DNA from: an uncultured Saprospiraceae bacterium
GTDB taxonomy: Bacteria > Bacteroidota > Bacteroidia > Chitinophagales > Saprospiraceae
Direction of reading: 5' to 3'
Length of the DNA: 6,471 nucleotides
Assembly: GCA_937942465.1 (NCBI GenBank)
Contig: CALDEO010000203.1
Location: 1 to 6,471, forward strand
Shown here: piece by piece, positions 1 to 6,471 of the stretch
Layout: every line of letters begins with the position of its first letter
Numbering within the stretch: the first letter of the stretch is position 1
Position numbers and translations under genes: made by a program
Notes under the pieces: model-generated
Seen by the model: the letters and a program-made list of their open reading frames with translations, nothing else
Told to the model about the DNA's origin: nothing
The model's database searches: none

Positions 1-1781
1 TATGTACTCTCTCCTGTAGGCCATATGATCTCTATTGAGTCTAGGTCTGTCTTTGCAATATTGAACTTATAACTTACACATGATTGATACCCACGCATCG
101 GGTTGAGCTCATGTAGTGTCTTATTATTGTTATAGTGAGCAATTACTTTTGATCCTATAGCAAATGTGTTGTCGTTATCTCCCTCGAGCTGTATACGTAG
201 TCCTGATTGTGTACTATTATTTTTATAGATGAATGCCTCACTATCAATATTATTAACAATGATCTCAAGATCGCCATCATTATCTAGGTCTGCATAAGCC
301 GATCCACTCGAGTAGCTATCGGTATGCTGGTACACCTGATCTGCAATATTCACAAATTTATGATCTGCACTCTGTTTGAATAAGTAATTGCCCACAGGAG
401 CTGATGGTATATCACTCATCATCTTACTTATGACATTTTTTTGTCCGGCTCTAACTCTTTTTGCCAGTTCTTGAGGATTAAAGAAGTTGACATAATCTAA
501 ATCCAATAGATCTTTTCTGATGCCATTAGCAATAAATAAATCCTTCTGACTATCATTGTCCATATCAAACATCAATGCTCCCCAACTCCACTCAGTATCT
601 TCTACTTCTAGTTGTCTAGATACTTCAGCAAAGTGAAATTCATTATCTGGTAACTCTTGATTGAGTTGGAGTACATTTCTTGCAAACTGTCGGTGATAGC
701 CCTTACTTGTACTCTGTTTAGCTTTGTTATAATTGTCAAATACAGCCTTAGATTTATATCGCTCTAGTGTAGATGGTAGCATCTCTGTTACAAATATATC
801 TGGTCGCAGGTCATTATTGATATCGGCAATATCGGCTCCCATACTACCTGTACTTATCTCGTCTGTTCTTTTTTGAATTTCCTCTGTAAATGTCCCGTCT
901 TGGTTATTGATGTATAGATAATCTTGCTCAAAAAAATCATTACTTACAAACATATCAGGCCAGAGGTCTCCATTGATATCTGATATACTGACTCCTAGTC
1001 CAAAACCTATAGCGCTGCCGTATATCCCTGCTTGCTCTGATACATCTACAAACTTTTTGCTCGATCCATTAGACTCTACCGATTGGTTTTGTAGTAATCT
1101 ATTACCGCCTTCTGTGTCGTACTCGTTTCTTAAGTCTTTTATTAAATCATAAGCTCCCACTGATCGAATGCTATTGTTGAGTAGATAACAATCTAAGTCA
1201 CCATCTCGATCGTAATCAAAGAATGCGGCATGTGTCGATAAGCCGATAAAATCTAAAGCATATTCCTTACTTTGCTCTGTGAAGCTCAGGTCTCCATTAT
1301 TAATAAACAACTCATTGTGTCTATTATCTCCTATAGGCTGCCCTGACTTACAAACATAAATATCCAACAGTCCATCAGCATTGATATCGACCATAGAGAC
1401 TCCTGTACTCCATACACCGGGACAAGCGAGACCGCTCCGTGCTGTGATATCTTCAAACGTGAGATTGCCTTTATTTAGATATAATTTATTATCAACTAGG
1501 TTACCCGAAAACAAAATATCATCCAATCCATCGTTGTTGATATCTCCTACTGCTACACCTCCACCATTAAAAAAATTCTTAAAGGTGTATGGGTTATACT
1601 CTTCCGTTATTTTTAAATCATTACTAAAGTTTATCCCAGTTTTTTTACTAGATATCATCTCAAACAATGACGAAGTCTGCTGCTCGTCCTTTGTATCAGA
1701 GCAAGAGACTAAACTTATCAATAATAGGACAATACATCCTATTAAATTGGCTTGAGTCAAAAGGTTTGAGTTGTTTTTCAT
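1..1781 (-). CDS. FG-GAP/VCBS repeat lipoprotein with ASPIC/UnbV domain (CRTAC1-like), C-terminus cut off by window edge
   Basis: I translated this gene by hand from the ATG at 1781 down to the left edge: 593 codons are open, with no stop. The start is well defined, because an in-frame TAG lies at 1820-1818 and no other ATG, GTG or TTG falls between. Residues 1-27 form a lipoprotein signal peptide with lipobox LVSC (Cys27), followed by Ser-Asp, so the protein is probably anchored in the outer membrane and may face outward. Seven calcium-loop-like repeats of the form DxNxDGxxD begin at residues 80, 132, 189, 268, 320, 406 and 498 (for example DINNDGLDDI and DLDNDGDLEI). This suggests an FG-GAP beta-propeller. 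Residues about 527-590 match the ASPIC/UnbV domain, with GSKV, MRGYQS and the closing IIWPTG. Bacteroidota relatives are often about 1,100 residues long, so roughly half may be missing here. Its biochemical function is not established. Its place after susCD suggests a surface-binding or accessory role, which is inference. It uses many ATA Ile codons, unlike susD. Confidence 0.9.
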   Translation of the reverse strand, partial: MKNNSNLLTQANLIGCIVLLLISLVSCSDTKDEQQTSSLFEMISSKKTGINFSNDLKITEEYNPYTFKNFFNGGGVAVGDINNDGLDDILFSGNLVDNKLYLNKGNLTFEDITARSGLACPGVWSTGVSMVDINADGLLDIYVCKSGQPIGDNRHNELFINNGDLSFTEQSKEYALDFIGLSTHAAFFDYDRDGDLDCYLLNNSIRSVGAYDLIKDLRNEYDTEGGNRLLQNQSVESNGSSKKFVDVSEQAGIYGSAIGFGLGVSISDINGDLWPDMFVSNDFFEQDYLYINNQDGTFTEEIQKRTDEISTGSMGADIADINNDLRPDIFVTEMLPSTLERYKSKAVFDNYNKAKQSTSKGYHRQFARNVLQLNQELPDNEFHFAEVSRQLEVEDTEWSWGALMFDMDNDSQKDLFIANGIRKDLLDLDYVNFFNPQELAKRVRAGQKNVISKMMSDIPSAPVGNYLFKQSADHKFVNIADQVYQHTDSYSSGSAYADLDNDGDLEIIVNNIDSEAFIYKNNSTQSGLRIQLEGDNDNTFAIGSKVIAHYNNNKTLHELNPMRGYQSCVSYKFNIAKTDLDSIEIIWPTGEST

Positions 1782-1819
1782 TCGTATTATAAAGCTGTAA
1801 ATAATTATAGAGAAGTCCT

Positions 1820-1857
1820 AAAAAAATATGGGTCTTCTTGACTAGCAAGAAGACCCA
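1820..1857 (-). terminator. Rho-independent terminator after susD
   Basis: A perfect 12-bp inverted repeat pairs 1829-1840 (TGGGTCTTCTTG on the plus strand) with 1846-1857 (CAAGAAGACCCA), around a 5-base loop. Read on the minus strand, the hairpin is followed after two bases by seven T residues (1826-1820), the classic intrinsic terminator layout. On the plus strand the 3' side is not a T run, so it should act mainly on minus-strand transcripts. It begins about 30 bases after the susD stop codon and ends 38 bases before the start of the VCBS/ASPIC lipoprotein gene. It should therefore end or reduce susCD transcription before that gene. Confidence 0.88.
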
Positions 1858-1886
1858 ATATTATCTTAATCCGAATTACTTAAATA

Positions 1887-3458
1887 TTAGTAACCAGGGT
1901 TCTGTATTAGATTAGAATTTAAAGCAATCTGATCTGCAGGTACAGGCATCAACTTCTTAAAGTCTTCTGATGTTCCTTTTTCCCACCATGAGTCTCCCCA
2001 TCTGTTAAATCTGATTAAATCACTTCTTCTTTTAGCTTCAAAACACATCTCTCTACCTCTCTCAGCTAACAAATTGTCAGCATCTAAACTAGAGTATGCA
2101 TCAACACCAGATCTAGCTCTGATCATGTTTACCAATTCTAAAGCTTCAGCACTACCTGGATTCATTCTCCACATTGCTTCTGCTTTGTTAAGTAATACCT
2201 CAGCATATCTAAATAATGCAAAGTCATTACTCATTGAGTTAACAGTACCTACTTCATATTCGTACTTAGATAATCTTGTACCACCATCTCTGAATGCACC
2301 AGGTGCAAGTTCGTTGATTTCTACAGAATATACTAAAGCTCTTTGTTGCTCTTCAGCTGTAAGCGATGGATCATCCACTGCATTATCAGGGTACCAAGAG
2401 TCAGCTTGATCAAAAATCTGATTTCCAGCTAAATCCTTCTGAGGTCCTTCAAGTAAAACACCATATGCTCTACCACCACCAGTAATTCTAACGTCATCCT
2501 CTTCGAATGCGTTGTAGAAATCAGCTAATGCACAGTAACCATTCCATGGTTGATCTACTGTGTTGAACGTCTTCTGACTATCATAGTGAAGTGTCATCTG
2601 TACTAAGTTAAATCCACCTGCATTTACTCCATCGTAAGGAATAACCCACATGTTCTCACTTGATCCAGCGTTATCCACTGCAAAGTTGGCAAAGTAGTTA
2701 TCCTCTAAAGAATATCCACCACCATTGATTACTTCATCAGCTGCAGCTACAGCATCTGCCCATCTTGGCGTACCTGTGTATTGCTCAGCATTCAGATATA
2801 AAGACGCAAGCATCGCTTGACCAACATTGAAGTTAACTCTAGCGTATGTTGATTGATCAACACTTTTAGATAATAATGGCACTTGCTCAGTTAATTCCTT
2901 TTCTACAAATGCAAAAACATCTGCTCTAGGACTAGTAGCTGGTTTAAAACCTTCTGGTACATCAAATGATTCGATGATCGGCACATTACCAAATACATCA
3001 AGAAGTACTAGATAGTAGTAAGCTCTTAATACTTTCAACTCTGCAATAAATGCAGGTGAATTAGGGTTGTCAACGCTTTCAAACGTTGCGATCAATCTAT
3101 TACAAGTATTGATACCACCATATGCAAAACCCCATACGTTACCAAATACTCCTTCTCCATCAGAGAAATCATGTCTGTGCATTCTTAACCACTGACCACC
3201 ATCTTCCCAATCCGGTCCTTTATGTGTGATACATGCCTCATCAGATGATGTTGCATCTAAAGAAAACAACTGTCCGTGATTCATTACACTATATAAGTTG
3301 GTGTAAGCAGAACCAAGCGCTGATACGAAAGCAGCATCATTTTGAAAGTAATTATCTTCTGTAATTACATCTGTGAACTCAGGCTCCAAATCAGAGCAAG
3401 AGGTTGACCAAAAAGATAAGGCCAATATGAATATTAATGATTTATTTAAAGTTTTCAT
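1887..3458 (-). CDS. SusD/RagB-family surface nutrient-binding lipoprotein
   Basis: This 523-residue protein has the usual SusD-family length. It has a lipoprotein signal peptide ending in lipobox STSC (Cys21), and the acidic stretch SDLEPE just after the cysteine fits a Bacteroidota surface-export signal. The N-terminal SusD-like part has a DWEDGGQW...MHRHDF segment (residues 83-98) and the helix LRAYYYLVLLDVFGNVP (144-160), a hallmark of the family. The C-terminal SusD/RagB domain shows RYAEVLLNKAEAM (417-429), VNMIRARSG (443-451), ERGREMCFEAKRRSDLIRF (467-485) and the closing LMPVPADQIALN...NPGY. By family knowledge it is the hinged lid on the SusC barrel and captures a glycan or peptide ligand at the cell surface. 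The ligand cannot be told from the sequence. It follows susC by 20 bases with no terminator between them, so the two are almost certainly cotranscribed. I use no symbol because true SusD denotes the starch system. Confidence 0.96.
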   Translation of the reverse strand: MKTLNKSLIFILALSFWSTSCSDLEPEFTDVITEDNYFQNDAAFVSALGSAYTNLYSVMNHGQLFSLDATSSDEACITHKGPDWEDGGQWLRMHRHDFSDGEGVFGNVWGFAYGGINTCNRLIATFESVDNPNSPAFIAELKVLRAYYYLVLLDVFGNVPIIESFDVPEGFKPATSPRADVFAFVEKELTEQVPLLSKSVDQSTYARVNFNVGQAMLASLYLNAEQYTGTPRWADAVAAADEVINGGGYSLEDNYFANFAVDNAGSSENMWVIPYDGVNAGGFNLVQMTLHYDSQKTFNTVDQPWNGYCALADFYNAFEEDDVRITGGGRAYGVLLEGPQKDLAGNQIFDQADSWYPDNAVDDPSLTAEEQQRALVYSVEINELAPGAFRDGGTRLSKYEYEVGTVNSMSNDFALFRYAEVLLNKAEAMWRMNPGSAEALELVNMIRARSGVDAYSSLDADNLLAERGREMCFEAKRRSDLIRFNRWGDSWWEKGTSEDFKKLMPVPADQIALNSNLIQNPGY

Positions 3459-3478
3459 TTAATTGTTGTTTTTAAAGA
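3459..3478 (-). promoter_or_regulatory. A-rich susC-susD junction, translation start region of susD
   Basis: The 20-base gap between the susC stop and the susD ATG reads, on the minus strand, as an A-rich leader ending in AAAAACAACAATTA. It has no GGAGG-like Shine-Dalgarno sequence. Bacteroidota commonly start translation from A-rich leaders that lack such a site, so this is probably the susD initiation region. The gap is too short for a separate promoter plus leader, which supports cotranscription with susC. Confidence 0.4.
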
Positions 3479-6430
3479 TTAAAAACTAAGATTAGCACCG
3501 AAAGTCAGTGTTCTCGTTGCAAAATACGTATTTCTTCTATCTACACCTGGCGCTAATGGATCCGCGTTAGGATTAACTCTACCACCATTATCAACAGCTC
3601 CTGTATCCGCAAGTCTAACTTCTGGATCAACACCTGTATAACCAGTTATTGTAAACAAGTTCTGACCTGCAACATATAATCTTACTCTATTGAATGCACT
3701 GTCATCTCCAGTATTCAAAGTGTAACCTATAGACATGTTATCTAATCTTACGAAACTTGCATCTTCTACATGAGTATCATTAAATGACGCAGACTTTACA
3801 TCTGGATTCGCCAAAGAAGTATTCACAAAATTTGCACCTGGGTTATCAGGACTAGTTTCATAGAAAGCTCTGTATGTGTTTACTAAGCTGTGACCAAATG
3901 CACCTCTTAAAAATACATTTGCATCCCAGTTACCATAACTGAATGTGTTATTCAATGATAATTCAAAATCAGGTAAACCATTACCTACAACTACCCAGTC
4001 AGATGGACTAGCTTCATTGGCAGGAATAGATTCTCCAGTTTCTTGATTTAATACTAAATAAGCACCATCAGCATCAACACCTGTATATATAGGCGCAGTT
4101 ATCTGACCTACTGGCTGACCTTCTTGTAATAAATGTAGACCTACACCAGCATCAGTAATGTTCTGACCCGGAGCTCCTAGATTCGTTCTGAATTCTTCTG
4201 GAGTATCTTCTTGGTATTCATCTAATACTGTTCTGTATGTTGTGAATATAACACTTGGAGTGTATTTGAATTTACCTGTATTGATTAAGTCGTAATTAAC
4301 AACTAACTCGATACCATTTGTTGTAAATGCAGCAACATTTTTCCATGTATTAGGAGCTAAGTTTGGTGGTACTGGTACCGCAACTAAAAGAATCAAATCT
4401 GAAGTCTTTCTGTTGAATATATCCAATGCACCTGTGATTTTAGAATCCATGAATGCGAAGTCAACACCAAAGTTAATTTCTTTCTTAGTTTCCCATTTCA
4501 AGTCAGGGTTAGCGTTTGTTGTTGGTCCGAATGATGGAACAAATCCGCCATTAAAGAAAAACTGTGGTCCTGGAGAGAAAATTGAATATGCTAAGTTGTT
4601 AAATCCAGGTAAGTTACCTGTAACACCATATCCAACTCTTACTTTAAGATTATCAACACCATCAAGATTAGCAAGGTTAGCTATATCTGCACCTGCACTT
4701 ACTGCTGGGAATATACCATACTTGTTATCAGGTCCGAGTCTATCAGATCCTTCTCTTCTTACACTTGCAGATACGAAATAGTTATCGTTGAAGTTTAAGT
4801 TCAATCTTGCAAACTGTGCTTGAAGCTTATAACTGTTACCATAAGAATAAACATTTGCTTGTCCTTTCAATAATTCTGAAGAAGAACCTAACTGGTTGTA
4901 TGTATTATTATCTAATAAATAACCACCTGCTCTTACACCAGTACCTTCAAAATTAAACTGTTGGTAAGATGTACCAGCTAATAAACTATAGCTAAACTTC
5001 TCAGTCTCACCTGTGTACTGAGCCGTAGCTTCATACAAGTCATTGTTTTCATCTTCTGTAGATCTGAATGCATTACCACTTCTTGCAACACCACCTCTAT
5101 AGAATGAGTTACTTGGGTAATATTCACCGTTAAACTTGTCTTTGATTTGTCTTGCATAAGAACCACCAATTTTCAAGTTGTCAGTCACACTATAAGATAA
5201 TGTAGCATTTGCCAACATCTCTTTAGTCTTTTCGTCGTATGTATTCAAATTAACCATTGCAACAGGGTTAAAAGAATCAAAACCTGAAGGGTCATTGTAC
5301 GTAACACCATCATCTAAAAATACACTTGATGTAGGATTCAATATTGTTGCATATCTAAATGCTTCAGAAAATCCGATATCAGCATTTCTATCTGTAGCGA
5401 TCAAGTTCATTGTAAAATTCAACTTGTTGTTCAATGCTTTTTGGTTCAATGTTAAACTACCATTGATTTGGTCAAATCCAGTATTCTGTACTACACCTTC
5501 TTGACCTCTATAGTTAAAAGAAGCTCTGTAAGATGAAGTTGGACTTCCTCCTGAGAGAGATAAGTTATGAGCATGAGCAAATCCTGCTCTTGAAATCTCA
5601 TCATACCAGTCAGTGCTACCACCTGCATCATTACCACCAGCTGCTTTAAATTCGTCAGCAGATGCGATATCAACAGTTCTAGAGATTGACTCAGTAGATA
5701 CATATCCGTTATAATCAACTTTAGTTACTCCACTCTTTCCTTTTTTGGTTGTAACCAAAATAACTCCAGAAGAACCTCTTGTACCGTAGATCGCTGATGC
5801 TGATCCATCTTTTAATACATCGATTGTTTCGATATCATTAGGATCTATGTTAGATAAAGAACCACCTACAACACCATCAATAATAACTAGTGGCTCTGTC
5901 TGAGCACCAATTGTTGATAATCCTCTAAGTCTGATACCTGGTGTACCATTAGGGTCACCACCTGCTTGTGATATTGTCAATCCAGCTACTTTACCTTGTA
6001 GTAGTTGTGCAGGACTGTTGACATTACCAGCATTAAAGTCTTCAGAACTGATGCTTACAACAGCTCCTGTTACTTCTTTAGATTTCTGTGTACCGTATCC
6101 AATAACGACAACCTCATCTAGTTGTTGTCCTTGAGCTAGAGCAGCGTTGACTACACTCTGGCCTCCAACGACAAGTACTTGATCAATATATCCTGTATAA
6201 GATATGATTAATGTTTCTCCACCTTCTGGTAGCTTAAGGTCATAATTACCATCGAGATCAGTAATTGTACCCGTTGCAAAACCTTTTACCAATACATTAG
6301 CTCCGATTAGGGGCTCATTTGTATCAGCATCGGTCACATTACCTGTGATGGACGTTTGTGCAGTTGTTAATCCTATTGTTACCAATAAGAAAAACAAGAG
6401 ACTGCAAAGTCTTGTAAATAGTATTTTCAT
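3479..6430 (-). CDS. SusC/RagA-family TonB-dependent outer-membrane transporter
   Basis: This complete 983-residue transporter imports a nutrient across the outer membrane using TonB-ExbBD energy. An in-frame TAA (6439-6437) lies three codons before the ATG, fixing the upstream limit of the reading frame. Residues 1-24 are a Sec signal peptide with probable cleavage after TTA, before Gln25. Residues about 27-98 form the carboxypeptidase-regulatory-like domain (ITGNVTDADTNEPLIGANV, then GTITDLDGNYDL). A TonB-box-like segment, LDEVVVIGYG, is at 104-113. The plug domain (about 115-232) carries the SusC signatures PLVIIDGV (180-187) and LKDGSASAIYGTRG (206-219). The rest is the 22-strand-type barrel, with LYVAGQNLFTITGYTGVDPE at 918-937 and a terminal strand RTLTFGANLSF ending in Phe, as expected for BamA-dependent assembly. 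There is no N-terminal STN domain, so direct anti-sigma-factor signalling is unlikely. SusD is its partner, 20 bases downstream. The substrate is unknown. Confidence 0.97.
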   Translation of the reverse strand: MKILFTRLCSLLFFLLVTIGLTTAQTSITGNVTDADTNEPLIGANVLVKGFATGTITDLDGNYDLKLPEGGETLIISYTGYIDQVLVVGGQSVVNAALAQGQQLDEVVVIGYGTQKSKEVTGAVVSISSEDFNAGNVNSPAQLLQGKVAGLTISQAGGDPNGTPGIRLRGLSTIGAQTEPLVIIDGVVGGSLSNIDPNDIETIDVLKDGSASAIYGTRGSSGVILVTTKKGKSGVTKVDYNGYVSTESISRTVDIASADEFKAAGGNDAGGSTDWYDEISRAGFAHAHNLSLSGGSPTSSYRASFNYRGQEGVVQNTGFDQINGSLTLNQKALNNKLNFTMNLIATDRNADIGFSEAFRYATILNPTSSVFLDDGVTYNDPSGFDSFNPVAMVNLNTYDEKTKEMLANATLSYSVTDNLKIGGSYARQIKDKFNGEYYPSNSFYRGGVARSGNAFRSTEDENNDLYEATAQYTGETEKFSYSLLAGTSYQQFNFEGTGVRAGGYLLDNNTYNQLGSSSELLKGQANVYSYGNSYKLQAQFARLNLNFNDNYFVSASVRREGSDRLGPDNKYGIFPAVSAGADIANLANLDGVDNLKVRVGYGVTGNLPGFNNLAYSIFSPGPQFFFNGGFVPSFGPTTNANPDLKWETKKEINFGVDFAFMDSKITGALDIFNRKTSDLILLVAVPVPPNLAPNTWKNVAAFTTNGIELVVNYDLINTGKFKYTPSVIFTTYRTVLDEYQEDTPEEFRTNLGAPGQNITDAGVGLHLLQEGQPVGQITAPIYTGVDADGAYLVLNQETGESIPANEASPSDWVVVGNGLPDFELSLNNTFSYGNWDANVFLRGAFGHSLVNTYRAFYETSPDNPGANFVNTSLANPDVKSASFNDTHVEDASFVRLDNMSIGYTLNTGDDSAFNRVRLYVAGQNLFTITGYTGVDPEVRLADTGAVDNGGRVNPNADPLAPGVDRRNTYFATRTLTFGANLSF

Positions 6431-6471
6431 GTGGCTTTAACGATTAGTTAATAAATAAATAGTTGCTTTTT

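Noticed and set aside
1381..1755. Plus-strand ORF of 124 codons
   Set aside because: It is exactly antisense to the signal peptide and first repeats of the VCBS/ASPIC lipoprotein, which has clear family motifs. The plus-strand product shows no recognisable domain.
1782..1819. Possible own promoter for the VCBS/ASPIC lipoprotein gene
   Set aside because: The minus-strand sequence contains TATAAT-like AT-rich runs (for example CTATAATTATTTAC), but these are expected by chance in such AT-rich DNA and would leave almost no leader.
2074..2409. Plus-strand ORF of 111 codons inside susD
   Set aside because: It is antisense to conserved SusD C-terminal coding sequence, is low in complexity and has no recognisable motif.
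4413..4781. Plus-strand ORF of 122 codons inside susC
   Set aside because: It is antisense to the SusC barrel region and is explained by codon bias of the real gene.
4978..5718. Short ORFs in other frames (minus 4978-5169 and 5491-5718, plus 5295-5504)
   Set aside because: All are shadows within the SusC coding region. None has a family motif or its own translation signal.
6431..6471. Possible promoter upstream of susC
   Set aside because: Only 41 AT-rich bases are available. I see no TAnnTTTG-type -7 element with a matching -33 TTTG, so the promoter probably lies outside the window.

Overview
The window looks like chromosomal DNA from a Bacteroidota bacterium. It is AT-rich, has no obvious Shine-Dalgarno sequences, and carries the phylum's signature tandem susC/susD pair, with Bacteroidota-style lipoprotein signals. 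The protein style would suit a free-living, possibly marine, member (Saprospiria-, Cytophagia- or Flavobacteriia-like), but that placement is a guess.

All three genes lie on the minus strand, so the window reads right to left. At 6430-3479 is a complete SusC/RagA-type TonB-dependent outer-membrane transporter. Twenty bases later, at 3458-1887, is its SusD/RagB-type surface lipoprotein partner. A strong intrinsic terminator hairpin followed by a T run (minus-strand sense) sits at 1820-1857. After it, at 1781 to the left edge, comes a third gene cut off by the window boundary. It encodes a large lipoprotein with seven FG-GAP/VCBS-type calcium-binding repeats, and its available part ends in an ASPIC/UnbV domain (CRTAC1-like family). 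This gene has no complete ORF in the window because its stop codon lies beyond base 1. The plus-strand ORFs opposite these genes are shadows.

SusC and SusD should form the usual lidded 'pedal-bin' importer. SusD binds a large nutrient (oligosaccharide or peptide) at the cell surface and SusC imports it using TonB energy. The VCBS/ASPIC lipoprotein is plausibly a surface-exposed accessory or binding protein of the same locus, but the terminator means it is probably expressed at a different level. No glycoside hydrolase, peptidase, sulfatase or regulator is inside the window, so the substrate cannot be read from it. I found no RNA gene, mobile element, CRISPR array or clearly undescribed system.
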